A DNA stretch of 64,000 nt from Kordiimonadales bacterium IMCC3096 (GTDB lineage: Bacteria; Pseudomonadota; Alphaproteobacteria; Minwuiales; Minwuiaceae): contig CP018227.1 of the NCBI GenBank assembly GCA_016865035.1, forward strand, positions 2,323,501-2,387,500, in the 5' to 3' direction. How positions within the stretch are numbered: the first letter of the stretch is position 1; each line of letters begins with the position of its first letter. The position numbers and the translations under genes are program-made. Below the pieces are notes generated by a model that was given only the letters and a program-made list of their open reading frames with translations, did no database searches and had not been told where the DNA came from. Positions 11,857-20,067 of the stretch are shown in pieces.

Positions 11857-12930
11857 ATGAGCGATCCAAGCAGCATGTTCTCCGGCACGAAGGAGGTCGA
11901 TGAGCGCTTTCGTTTCGATGAAGGCGCGCTCGCGGCATACCTGAAGGAAAACATCGACGGTTTCAGTGGCGACCTGCAGGTGCGCCAGTTCAAGGGCGGA
12001 CAGTCGAATCCGACCTATGCCCTGCGCGCGGGTGGGCGCGAATTCGTGCTGCGCCGCAAGCCGCCGGGAAAGCTGCTGCCCTCCGCACACGCGGTGGATC
12101 GTGAATACAAGGTCCTGACCGCCCTTGGCGCCCACACGGACGTACCGGTCGCGAAGACCTGGTGCCTGTGCGAGGACGAGGACGTCATCGGCACGATCTT
12201 CTACGTCATGGATCTGGTCGAGGGCCGGGTGATCTGGGACCAGAGCCTGGAGCATCTGGAGCGCAGCGAACGCGCCCCCTACTACGATGCCATGAACGAC
12301 GTCATCGCCCGGCTGCATTCGGTCGACTACAAGGCGGTGGGGCTGGAGGACTTCGGTCGGCCCGGCAACTACGTGCTGCGCCAGGTCAGCCGCTGGTCGA
12401 AGCAGTACAAGCTGTCGGAGACAGACACGATTCCGGAAATGGACCGGCTGATGGAATGGCTGCCGGAGAATGTGCCGGACTCCGATTCCACCACGGTGGT
12501 GCATGGCGACTATCGCCTCGACAACCTGATGTTCCACCCGACGGAGCCGCGCATCGTTGCGGTGCTGGACTGGGAAATCTCGACCCTTGGTGACCCGCTG
12601 GCCGACTTTGCCTACCACGTGATGAGCTGGCGCCTGCCGCCGGGGCTGTTCCGGGGTATCGGCGGTCTGGACCTGGAGGCGCTGGGCATCCCGACGGAGC
12701 AGGCCTACGTGGAGGCCTACTGCAAGCGCACGGGCCGCGACGGCATCGGCAACTGGGACTATTACCTCGCCTACAACATGTTCCGTATCGCCGCGATCCT
12801 GCAGGGCATCGCGGGTCGGGTGCGCGACGGGACCGCAGCCTCCGACCATGCGAAGGAACAGGTTGCCCGCATCCGCCCGCTGGCCGAATTCGCCTGGGCG
12901 CAGGCGGAGAAGGTGATCAAGGCGGGCTAG
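11857..12930 (+). CDS. APH-like phosphotransferase family protein
   Basis: A 357-residue aminoglycoside-phosphotransferase (choline-kinase) fold protein similar to the kinase domain of ACAD10/11. The N-lobe lysine lies near FVLRRKPPGKLL, the catalytic loop is VVHGDYRLDNLMF (HGDxxxxN) and the metal aspartate is in VLDWEISTLGDPLADF. ACAD10/11-type kinases phosphorylate 4-hydroxy acyl-CoAs, and bacterial homologues have varied substrates, so this could act in hydroxy-acid catabolism. No acyl-CoA dehydrogenase gene is adjacent. GGGGGAGG precedes the ATG. It is not a resistance gene on this evidence. Confidence 0.85.
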   Translation: MSDPSSMFSGTKEVDERFRFDEGALAAYLKENIDGFSGDLQVRQFKGGQSNPTYALRAGGREFVLRRKPPGKLLPSAHAVDREYKVLTALGAHTDVPVAKTWCLCEDEDVIGTIFYVMDLVEGRVIWDQSLEHLERSERAPYYDAMNDVIARLHSVDYKAVGLEDFGRPGNYVLRQVSRWSKQYKLSETDTIPEMDRLMEWLPENVPDSDSTTVVHGDYRLDNLMFHPTEPRIVAVLDWEISTLGDPLADFAYHVMSWRLPPGLFRGIGGLDLEALGIPTEQAYVEAYCKRTGRDGIGNWDYYLAYNMFRIAAILQGIAGRVRDGTAASDHAKEQVARIRPLAEFAWAQAEKVIKAG

Positions 12931-12946
12931 GTCGCGCACCTGATCA

Positions 12947-12974
12947 TTGCCAACGGGGACGGAGGCGTTATCGT
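12947..12974 (+). promoter_or_regulatory. Candidate promoter ending at the argE start (possibly leaderless)
   Basis: TTGCCA (12947-12952) and TATCGT (12969-12974) have a 16-base spacer. The predicted transcription start, near 12981, falls one or two bases before the ATG of the ArgE-like gene at 12983, which has no clear ribosome-binding site. Prediction by eye only. Confidence 0.35.
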
Positions 12975-12982
12975 CCCGAGGC

Positions 12983-14140
12983 ATGAACAGACATACTGAC
13001 AGTGCCATTGGCATTCTTGAGCGGCTGGTCGGGTTCGACACGACCAGCCGCGATTCGAACATGCCGCTGATCGACTGGGTCGCGGCCTATCTGGAAGAAC
13101 ACGGCGTTGCCTCCATCAAGGTGATGGACGCGGATGGCGGCAAGGCCAATCTGGTCGCCACCATCGGCGAGCAGGTCGATGGCGGAATCGTGCTTTCGGG
13201 CCATACCGATGTCGTGCCCGTGGACGGTCAGGACTGGCAGACGGCCCCCTTCACCCTGACGCGCAAGGGCGACCAGCTCTTCGGGCGCGGTTCTTCGGAC
13301 ATGAAGGGCTTCATCGCCTGCGCGCTGGCTGCCGTGCCGGATCTGGTGGCGGCGAAGCTGACGCGGCCCGTGCATCTGGCCTTTTCCTACGACGAGGAAG
13401 TCGGCTGCTTCGGTGTTCACGGCATCGTCGACCTGTTCGAGGCGGAGGGCTTCAAGCCCGCGATCTGCCTTGTCGGTGAGCCGACGATGATGCGTGTCGT
13501 CAATGCCCACAAGGGCGCGGCGACCTTCATCACGCGACTGAAGGGCAAGGAGGTGCATTCCTCCCTGACCCACATGGGCGTCAACACGGTGATCTATGGT
13601 GCGGAGCTTGTCGGTTTCATCGCGAAGCTGGCGGAGGAGCGCAAGCAGCAGGTCGATCCGAACTTCGATCCGCCCTACACCACCGTCCATGTCGGGATGA
13701 TGCATGGCGGCACGGCGGTCAACATCGTGCCCCAGGACTGCGAGATCGTCTGGGAGTTCCGCGCGGTCGAAGGCGACGACGGGTCGGATATCAAGCAGCG
13801 CGTGCAGGAATTCATCGACACGGACCTGCTGCCCCGGATGCGGGCGGTCGCACCGGGAGCCGATATCGTGACGGAGCCGATCGCGGAGGTCGTGGGCCTG
13901 TTCCCGGAGAAGGATGGCCCTGCCGAGACGCTGATCAAGCTGCTGGCCCAGCGCAATGATACCGAGACCGTGTCCTATGGCACGGAAGGCGGCGTGTTCC
14001 AGGTTGCGGGCATTTCGACCGTGGTCTGCGGACCCGGCGACATCGCCGTGGCGCACCAGCCCAACGAGTTCGTGGATGTGGATCAGATCAGCCAGTGCAT
14101 GGACCTGATGGACCGTCTGCGGACCCATATCTCGGCCTGA
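12983..14140 (+). CDS. argE: Acetylornithine deacetylase (M20 family)
   Basis: A 385-residue M20 zinc peptidase. Metal ligands and catalytic residues are in SGHTDVVPVDGQDW, GRGSSDMKGF and SYDEEVGCFG. The dimerisation lid domain holds NAHKGAATF and KGKEVHSS. Length and the VGFDTTSRDSN opening match bacterial acetylornithine deacetylases, which release ornithine from N-acetylornithine in arginine synthesis. Related succinyl-diaminopimelate desuccinylases are less likely given the TEGGVFQ ending. ATG 12983 is chosen because the conserved N-terminus begins there. No other arginine gene is adjacent. Confidence 0.82.
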   Translation: MNRHTDSAIGILERLVGFDTTSRDSNMPLIDWVAAYLEEHGVASIKVMDADGGKANLVATIGEQVDGGIVLSGHTDVVPVDGQDWQTAPFTLTRKGDQLFGRGSSDMKGFIACALAAVPDLVAAKLTRPVHLAFSYDEEVGCFGVHGIVDLFEAEGFKPAICLVGEPTMMRVVNAHKGAATFITRLKGKEVHSSLTHMGVNTVIYGAELVGFIAKLAEERKQQVDPNFDPPYTTVHVGMMHGGTAVNIVPQDCEIVWEFRAVEGDDGSDIKQRVQEFIDTDLLPRMRAVAPGADIVTEPIAEVVGLFPEKDGPAETLIKLLAQRNDTETVSYGTEGGVFQVAGISTVVCGPGDIAVAHQPNEFVDVDQISQCMDLMDRLRTHISA

Positions 14141-14166
14141 CCGGCACAGCCCTGGGGGAGGCACGG

Positions 14167-14646
14167 ATGATGGTGGATTTCAGTTCGGTTCTGGAGCGGT
14201 TCTGCGCGGCGGTGGAGAGCAATGACGGCCCCGGGCTTGCGGCCCTGTTCGCCGAGGACGGCGTCTACAACGACTATCTCTACGGACCCTTCCAGGGGCG
14301 CGAGGCCATCGGGCAGATGCTGAACAACCACTTCTGGGGGGATGCGGAGGCGTTTCGCTGGCAGATGATCGATCCCGTCTGTGACGGACGTGTCGGCTAT
14401 GCCCGCTATCTCTTCAGCTTCACCTCCGTCATGCCGGCCTATCCGGGGCGGCGCGTGGTGCTGGAGGGCACGTCGATCTTCCATTTCGACGCCGATGGCA
14501 TGATCGCGAGTTATCGGGAGACCGCGCATGATGCCGCCGCCATGTCCCAGCTCGGGGTGGAGCCGGAACGGATGGCGAAACGGTCCCGGCGCTGGGCCGA
14601 CGAACTGCTTGCCCGCGACGAGGCCGCACCGCACCGCCATACCTGA
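14167..14646 (+). CDS. Nuclear transport factor 2 (SnoaL-like) family protein
   Basis: A 159-residue protein with the cone-shaped NTF2-like fold signature: an N-terminal helix (SVLERFCAAVESNDGPGLAALF), AEDGVYND, a PFQGREAIGQML segment and strands ending IFHFDADGMIASYRE. The family includes isomerases, dehydratases, limonene-epoxide-hydrolase-like enzymes and binding proteins, so function is unassigned. The start at 14167 is supported by GGGGGAGG a few bases upstream. It follows the ArgE-like gene by 26 bp and may be cotranscribed. Confidence 0.75.
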   Translation: MMVDFSSVLERFCAAVESNDGPGLAALFAEDGVYNDYLYGPFQGREAIGQMLNNHFWGDAEAFRWQMIDPVCDGRVGYARYLFSFTSVMPAYPGRRVVLEGTSIFHFDADGMIASYRETAHDAAAMSQLGVEPERMAKRSRRWADELLARDEAAPHRHT

Positions 14647-14855
14647 ACGACAGCCGTACCCTGAGCGACAGCCTGGCAGGCTTGTCCGGCCTGCATGCTC
14701 TCGCGCCGACGGACGCCATATTGTGTCATCGAATCGACATGCACACCCGATATGGGTTTCTGCGTGGTTGCTCTTTGTCGGCTACCCGGTAACACTTTCG
14801 GTGTCTGGTCGTGTTGATTCAGGCGGATCGAGCGTTCGAGGGGGATGGATGTGCC

Positions 14856-15407
14856 ATGTACCTGAGACCTGAAAAGTTCCCGGCGCTGGTGCTCAACGCC
14901 GACTTCAGGCCGCTGTCCTATTTTCCGCTATCGGTCTGGCCCTGGCAGGAGGCCGTGAAGGCGTCATTCCTGGATCGGGTCAATATCATCCAGCTCTACG
15001 ACCGCACGGTTTCCAGCCCGTCGCTGACCATGCAGCTGCCCAGCGTCATCGCGCTGAAGGAATATGTGCGCCCGGCTGCCTATCCGGCATTCACCCGGTT
15101 CAATGTCTTCCTGCGTGACCGGTTCCGCTGCCAGTACTGCAATGCCACCGAGGATCTGACCTTCGATCATGTGATCCCGCGCCGTGCCGGTGGCCGGACG
15201 ACGTGGGAGAATGTCGTGGCTGCCTGTGCGCCGTGCAACATCGCCAAGGGGGGACGGATGCCGGATCGCGCGAACATGCACCCGCACCGCCCGCCCGTGC
15301 GTCCGACCATGCAGGACCTGAACCGCATCGGTCGTGCCTTCCCGCCGAACTACCTGCATGACGGCTGGCGTGACTATCTCTACTGGGATTCCGAACTGGA
15401 ACCCTGA
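14856..15407 (+). CDS. HNH endonuclease family protein
   Basis: A 183-residue protein. The opening PALVLNADFRPLSYFPLS is typical of a widely conserved bacterial HNH family. The nuclease core is RCQYCNATEDLTFDHVIPRRAGG followed by TTWENVVAACAPCN, giving two CxxC zinc ligands and the HNH metal site. Members are housekeeping-like, chromosomal and of unknown biological role. No restriction or phage context is present. ATG 14856 has AGGGGGA upstream. The 209 bp before it holds no gene, only a short hairpin (GCAGGC/GCCTGC). Confidence 0.85.
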   Translation: MYLRPEKFPALVLNADFRPLSYFPLSVWPWQEAVKASFLDRVNIIQLYDRTVSSPSLTMQLPSVIALKEYVRPAAYPAFTRFNVFLRDRFRCQYCNATEDLTFDHVIPRRAGGRTTWENVVAACAPCNIAKGGRMPDRANMHPHRPPVRPTMQDLNRIGRAFPPNYLHDGWRDYLYWDSELEP

Positions 15408-15448
15408 CACTTGTGGTTTCCCGCCCGATCCCGGATACAGGGCGGACC

Positions 15449-16378
15449 ATGAAGTCAGAGACACTGGTCATCATCAACCGACAGGGCGGCGGTGCCGGGC
15501 GCGATGTCACCCGCGCCCTGGCTGTATTGCGTGAAGCGGGCCTGAAGCCGCAGCTCGCGCGTCCAGACAGACCCGAACAGATCTCGGAAGTGATCCGGGA
15601 GCGTGGCCCGGACTGCGCGCGGATCATCGTCGGCGGCGGCGATGGCACCATGCTGCATTCGGCCCAGGCCCTGCTGGATGCGGGGCGTCCCGTCGGTCTG
15701 CTGCCGATGGGGACCGCCAATGATCTGGCCCGGACGCTTGGCATTCCCGCGGACCTGGCCGACGCGGCGGGCGTGATCGTGCGCGGGCGCACGAAACGCA
15801 TCGATCTGGGTCTCGTGAACGGCCGACCCTATTTCAACGTGGCCAGCATGGGGTTCAGCGCCAACGTTGCCCGCCACCACACGGGGGAACGGAAACGGCG
15901 GCTGAAGCTGTTGAGCTACCCCGTGAGCTGGCTGGATGCGCAACGCGACACGAAACCGTTCCGCGTGCGCCTGACAGACAGGGACGGCAAGACGAAGTCG
16001 ACCCGGACAACCCTGTTCGCCATCGGCAATGGCGTTTTCTACGGCGGCGGGATGCGGATCGTCGAGGATGCGGCCATCGATGACGGCAATCTGGATGTCT
16101 TCTACGTGCGGCCCCTCGGCCCGCTGGGCATGCTGAAGGTCCTGCCGCTGCTGCGGTTCGGCGCGATCCGCCACAAGCGCGATATCCGGACCCATCGGCT
16201 GCACTGGCTGAAGGTGGAGGCGGAGCCGGAACAGCAGCTCAACGTGGACGGCGAACTGGTCGAGACCACACCGGCTGTCTTCGATATCATGCCGCGCGCG
16301 CTGGAGTTTCACGTCCCGGACCCCACATGGTCGATGGGAACTGCAGGAAATGCTGCAAGGGAAGCCGGATGGACCTGA
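15449..16378 (+). CDS. Diacylglycerol kinase-family lipid kinase (YegS/LCB5-like)
   Basis: A 309-residue lipid kinase of the DAGK catalytic family. The nucleotide-binding GGGDGTML loop lies near residue 64, followed by LPMGTANDLARTLGIP. The C-terminal beta-sandwich includes FAIGNGVFYGGGMRI and LNVDGEL. Such enzymes phosphorylate diacylglycerol, phosphatidylglycerol or sphingoid bases in the inner leaflet. The exact lipid is unknown. The ATG at 15449 coincides with the conserved opening ETLVIINRQGG. Its end overlaps the next gene by 10 bp. Confidence 0.85.
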   Translation: MKSETLVIINRQGGGAGRDVTRALAVLREAGLKPQLARPDRPEQISEVIRERGPDCARIIVGGGDGTMLHSAQALLDAGRPVGLLPMGTANDLARTLGIPADLADAAGVIVRGRTKRIDLGLVNGRPYFNVASMGFSANVARHHTGERKRRLKLLSYPVSWLDAQRDTKPFRVRLTDRDGKTKSTRTTLFAIGNGVFYGGGMRIVEDAAIDDGNLDVFYVRPLGPLGMLKVLPLLRFGAIRHKRDIRTHRLHWLKVEAEPEQQLNVDGELVETTPAVFDIMPRALEFHVPDPTWSMGTAGNAAREAGWT

Positions 16379-16758
16379 TACGCAATGATGCCCAAGTGGC
16401 GCTGAACGAGATCGTGGCCGCAAGCCGTCGGCTGGCCGCGCGGCTGCGCCATGCATCGGAAATCATCGACAGTGATGTCTTCTCCGACCCGGCGGATGAA
16501 GTGGACCGGCTGGCGGAGGAACTCGCCGAGCGCCAGCGGGCGGAGGACGAGGACGAGATTCCCTCGGCACCGTCGGACGAGGCCCTGCTGGTCGATGCTG
16601 CGGCGATGCGTGTCAGGCTGGCAATCGTGGACAACCTCGCCGACGTGCGGGACGAATGGTACAGGGACCTCTCCCTGGTGCTGGACCAGCACGCAGGCAA
16701 CCTGCCGGATGATGCCCGGCCCCTGGCGGACGCGATGCGGAAGGTGATCGGGAAATGA
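16369..16758 (+). CDS. Small helical hypothetical protein
   Basis: A 129-residue acidic, entirely helical protein that I do not recognise. It has two long amphipathic segments ([20 protein letters not shown] and [16 protein letters not shown]) separated by a charged Glu/Asp-rich stretch. No signal, membrane or enzymatic motif is visible. AGGGAAG precedes the ATG at 16369. It overlaps the lipid kinase by 10 bp and trmFO by 4 bp, so it is translationally coupled on both sides, which supports it being real. Confidence 0.65.
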   Translation: MDLIRNDAQVALNEIVAASRRLAARLRHASEIIDSDVFSDPADEVDRLAEELAERQRAEDEDEIPSAPSDEALLVDAAAMRVRLAIVDNLADVRDEWYRDLSLVLDQHAGNLPDDARPLADAMRKVIGK

Positions 16759-18119
16759 ACCAGTTGAAGCCGCTTCATGTCATTGGTGGCGGTCTTGCGG
16801 GATCGGAGGCCGCCTGGCAGGCGGCACGGGCCGGAGTGCCTGTCGTGCTGCACGAGATGCGGCCGGAGCGGATGACAGACGCCCATCAGACCGAGGGTCT
16901 GGCGGAACTCGTCTGTTCCAACTCCTTCCGCTCCGACGATGCCGAACAGAATGCCGTCGGCCTGCTGCATGCCGAGATGCGGCGGGCGCAATCCGTGATC
17001 ATGGCCGCCGCCGACCGCAATCAGGTTCCGGCCGGGGGCGCGCTGGCCGTGGACCGGCATGCCTTCTCCGACGCCGTGGGCGCCCTGATCGCGGCGGAGC
17101 CGCTGATCACGGTCTCGCGGGCCGAAGTCGCCGGACTGCCGCCTGCCGACTGGGACAGTGTCATCGTGGCCACCGGCCCCCTGACGTCGCCCGCCCTGAC
17201 CCAGGCCGTGCTCGACCTGACGGGGGAGGACCAGCTGGCGTTCTTCGACGCCATCGCGCCGATCATCGACCGGGAGTCGATCGATTTCGACGTGGCCTGG
17301 TTCCAGTCCCGCTATGACAAGGTCGGCCCCGGCGGCGATGGCGCGGACTACATCAATTGCCCGATGGACGAGGCGCAGTATCTCGCGTTCCTGGATGCGC
17401 TGATCAATGGGGAGAAGACCGAGTTCAGGGAGTGGGAGAAGAACACGCCCTATTTCGAGGGCTGCCTGCCGATCGAGGTGATGGCATCGCGCGGTGTCGA
17501 TACCCTGCGCTATGGCCCGATGAAACCGGTGGGGCTGACGGATCCGCGCACGGGCAGCAGCCCCCATGCGGTCGTGCAGCTGCGCCAGGACAACAAGCTG
17601 GCGACCCTCTACAACATGGTCGGGTTCCAGACGAAGCTGAAGTATGGCGTGCAGACCGAGGTCTTTCGCATGATCCCGGGGCTGGAGAACGCCACCTTTG
17701 CCCGTCTTGGCGGCCTGCACCGCAACACGTTCCTGAACAGTCCGCGTCTGCTGGATGAGCAGTTGCGTCTGAAGGCCCAGCCGCGGCTGCGGTTCGCAGG
17801 ACAGATCACCGGGGTCGAGGGCTATGTGGAAAGCGCGGCCATCGGTCTGCTCGCCGGTCGGCTGGCTGCGGCGGAGCGGCTGGGACAGGATCTCGCGGCC
17901 CCTCCCGTGGAGACCGCGCTGGGTGCCCTGCATGCGCATATCACCGGCGGCGCGGACGCGAAGACCTTTCAGCCGATGAACGTGAATTTCGGCCTGTTTC
18001 CGCCCCTGGAAGAGCGGTTCAGGGGACGGGACAAGCACCGCCTGAAGCGCAAGGCGCTGAGTGACCGGGCGCTGGGTGCCTTTTCGGCCTGGCTGGGCGA
18101 GGTGTCCGAAGCCGCCTGA
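16755..18119 (+). CDS. trmFO: Folate/FAD-dependent tRNA (uracil-54-C5)-methyltransferase
   Basis: A 454-residue flavoprotein. The N-terminal [11 protein letters not shown] dinucleotide-binding loop, [25 protein letters not shown] and the C-terminal [19 protein letters not shown] are TrmFO hallmarks. It makes ribothymidine at position 54 of tRNA using methylenetetrahydrofolate and FADH2, replacing the SAM-dependent TrmA. TrmFO is common in Alphaproteobacteria and Gram-positives. The start overlaps the preceding small gene by 4 bp (ATGA). Length is normal. Confidence 0.95.
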   Translation: MNQLKPLHVIGGGLAGSEAAWQAARAGVPVVLHEMRPERMTDAHQTEGLAELVCSNSFRSDDAEQNAVGLLHAEMRRAQSVIMAAADRNQVPAGGALAVDRHAFSDAVGALIAAEPLITVSRAEVAGLPPADWDSVIVATGPLTSPALTQAVLDLTGEDQLAFFDAIAPIIDRESIDFDVAWFQSRYDKVGPGGDGADYINCPMDEAQYLAFLDALINGEKTEFREWEKNTPYFEGCLPIEVMASRGVDTLRYGPMKPVGLTDPRTGSSPHAVVQLRQDNKLATLYNMVGFQTKLKYGVQTEVFRMIPGLENATFARLGGLHRNTFLNSPRLLDEQLRLKAQPRLRFAGQITGVEGYVESAAIGLLAGRLAAAERLGQDLAAPPVETALGALHAHITGGADAKTFQPMNVNFGLFPPLEERFRGRDKHRLKRKALSDRALGAFSAWLGEVSEAA

Positions 18120-18168
18120 TCGGGAGGGGGAGAGGGCTGGCCCGGATCTATGACTGGAACCGCATGCC

Positions 18169-18747
18169 TCAGCCCTGTGGCAACACCGCTTCGATCGCGC
18201 TGCGCAGTTCGCTTGATTCCGGTGCGGTGCTGCTGGGCCAGTTGCCCGCGATCTGTCCGTCCGGGGTGATCAGGTACTTGTAGAAGTTCCAGCGCGGCGC
18301 GGCGCTGCGCCCGCGGGTGTCGGCGATCCAGCGGTACAGGGGATGCGCGTCGCGGCCGCGGACGGTCTGGCGCTCGGTCATCGGGAAGTCGATGGCGAAA
18401 TTCACGGCGCAGAAGCGCTTGATCGCAGCCTCCGAGTCCAGTTCCTGATTGAAGTCGTCGGAGGGTACGCCGAGAACCACGAGCCCGCGGTCACGGTAGG
18501 AGTCCCAGAGCGCCTGCAGCCCGTCGTACTGATGGGTGTAACCGCACCGCGACGCTGTATTGACCAGCAGGATCGCCTTGCCCCGGTAGTGGCTGAGCGG
18601 CATCGGGGTCCCGTCAATCGAGGTGAAGCTGAAGTCATGGGCGCTGGTCTCGGCGGCGTGCAGCGCGCTGCCACCGGCCAGAGTGGCGGCAAGACCCAGT
18701 CCGAGGCCGAGAAGCTGACGGCGCGAAGACAGTATTCCGTTAACCAT
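18169..18747 (-). CDS. Glutathione peroxidase with Tat-type signal peptide
   Basis: A 192-residue protein. Residues 1-27 form a signal with a twin-arginine motif (S-S-R-R-Q-L-L), an Ala/Leu core and an ALHA cleavage site, suggesting Tat export to the periplasm. The mature part has FTSIDGTPMPLSHYRGK, the peroxidatic Cys in NTASRCGYTHQY and the WNFYKYLI motif of cysteine-type glutathione/thioredoxin peroxidases. It reduces peroxides with thiol donors. The ATG at 18747 starts directly before the signal. A GTG 24 bases upstream is an alternative. It converges on trmFO with a 49 bp gap. Confidence 0.87.
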   Translation of the reverse strand: MVNGILSSRRQLLGLGLGLAATLAGGSALHAAETSAHDFSFTSIDGTPMPLSHYRGKAILLVNTASRCGYTHQYDGLQALWDSYRDRGLVVLGVPSDDFNQELDSEAAIKRFCAVNFAIDFPMTERQTVRGRDAHPLYRWIADTRGRSAAPRWNFYKYLITPDGQIAGNWPSSTAPESSELRSAIEAVLPQG

Positions 18748-18754
18748 GACGTAA
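18740..18754 (+). promoter_or_regulatory. Near-consensus CtrA-like element TTAA-N7-GTAAC
   Basis: The gpx start codon is embedded in TTAACCAT followed by GTAAC at the spacing of a CtrA box, with one half-site imperfect. TTAACCAT is itself an alternative CtrA motif in Caulobacter. A candidate -10 TATACG (18784-18789) lies downstream, 15 bases before the EAL-domain gene. Weak but worth testing. Confidence 0.3.
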
Positions 18755-18803
18755 CCCCATCCCGGTATCACTGTGCACGAGTCTATACGATTTCCGGAAG
18801 GTT

Positions 18804-19958
18804 ATGGATCGCATGCCGTTGACGGCGCTAACCCTGTTTCACCTTGCCAGCCTGCTGATCGCGGGGGCCGTGGGGGTCGCGACTTTCCGTTTCATCCCTG
18901 AAACGTCGATGTATGACGCGGCCTTTACCGGCCTGCTTGTCCTGGCGCTTGGCGTCCTGTCCGGCGAGGGCGCGGCGCGTCGGCTCGAACGTCGGCTGCT
19001 GATGCGCAGCCTGGAGGCGGAACGCGCGGCACGCGAGGGCCAGGCGGGAGCCATTGCCGAACTGACGGCTGAACTGGATGGCCTGCGCAAGCATCGCGAC
19101 CAGGAGGAACTGGTGGCCGAGATGCGCATGGTCCGCTCCCAGCTGGCCCGCATCGCCGCCGGCGGGTCGTCGGCCGGGCAGGCTTCTGGTGCTCCGCGCC
19201 ATGCAGGGCCGGTCGAGCTGGAGGGCCAGCCCCTCATCGAGGCGGTGCTTTCTGCCCTGAAGGACAACCGCATCGACCTCTACCTGCAGCCGGTGGTGCA
19301 ATTGCCACAGCGTCGTCTGGCCTTCCACGAATGTCTGACTCGGCTGCGTGACGGTGAGAACCATCTCATCGCGCCGGGCCAGTATCTGCCGGTGGCGGAG
19401 CAGGCGGGGCTGACCGCGACGATCGACAACCTTTCCCTGTTCCGCTGCGTCCAGGCCCTGAAGCGGCGGCGCAACGACGATTCCAGCTTCGGTTTCTTCT
19501 GCAACCTGTCCATGGCGACGCTGGAGGACGAAGGTTTCTTCGAGCAGTTTCTGGAATTCCTGGTGGCCAACCGGGACCTCGCCAGCCGGTTGGTGTTCGA
19601 GCTTGAAGCCGACCGGCTGCTGCAGGCCACACCGAAAGTCCGGGAGCATCTGGACAGCCTGAAACGGATCGGGTTCCGCCTCTCCGTCGACAATATCGAC
19701 CGCGCGGACATCGATCTGCTCGCCCTGGTCGATGCCGGGGCGGTCTTCGCCAAGGTGGATGTCGGTGTGCTGAAGCAACTCGGGCATGCCGACCGGCCCC
19801 TGCCCCTGCTGGTGGAAAAGCTGCGCGCGCGCGGCATGGTCCTGATCGCCGCCAAGGTGGAGAGCGAGGATCAGGTGCTGGATCTGGTCGAGGATGATTT
19901 GACGCTGGCGCAGGGCTACCTGTTCGGCGAACCACGCCCGATGCGCGCGGATGCCTGA
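18804..19958 (+). CDS. Membrane-anchored degenerate EAL-domain protein
   Basis: A 384-residue protein with two N-terminal membrane segments (about residues 5-30 and 35-53), a coiled coil (about 60-115) and a C-terminal EAL fold (about 145-378). EAL phosphodiesterases cleave c-di-GMP, but here the signature is altered. EAL reads E-C-L, the metal-binding DDFGTG loop reads D-N-I-D-R-A and the ELTE-type segment reads FELEAD. The Asn of CNLS, the Lys of FAKVDV and QGYLFG remain. It is probably a c-di-GMP effector or an inactive regulator. No GGDEF domain is attached. GGAAG precedes the start. Confidence 0.82.
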   Translation: MDRMPLTALTLFHLASLLIAGAVGVATFRFIPETSMYDAAFTGLLVLALGVLSGEGAARRLERRLLMRSLEAERAAREGQAGAIAELTAELDGLRKHRDQEELVAEMRMVRSQLARIAAGGSSAGQASGAPRHAGPVELEGQPLIEAVLSALKDNRIDLYLQPVVQLPQRRLAFHECLTRLRDGENHLIAPGQYLPVAEQAGLTATIDNLSLFRCVQALKRRRNDDSSFGFFCNLSMATLEDEGFFEQFLEFLVANRDLASRLVFELEADRLLQATPKVREHLDSLKRIGFRLSVDNIDRADIDLLALVDAGAVFAKVDVGVLKQLGHADRPLPLLVEKLRARGMVLIAAKVESEDQVLDLVEDDLTLAQGYLFGEPRPMRADA

Positions 19959-20067
19959 TTGCAACTTTCTGACGTTACAGATTAATTAGCGTTGTCATGC
20001 AATTTGCGCATGGCTTCGCGCGTTCTTGTCGATTGTGCGGTTGCGAAGATATCTGCATTTTCGGAAC

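Noticed and set aside
11857-12930. Antibiotic (aminoglycoside) resistance kinase
   Set aside because: It shares the fold, but its best resemblance is to ACAD10/11-like kinases and the context is housekeeping.
18804-19958. EAL protein as a LapD-type regulator of the giant adhesin
   Set aside because: LapD has a sizeable periplasmic domain, a HAMP and a GGDEF domain. This protein has only two close membrane helices and a coiled coil, and no LapG-like gene is in the window.
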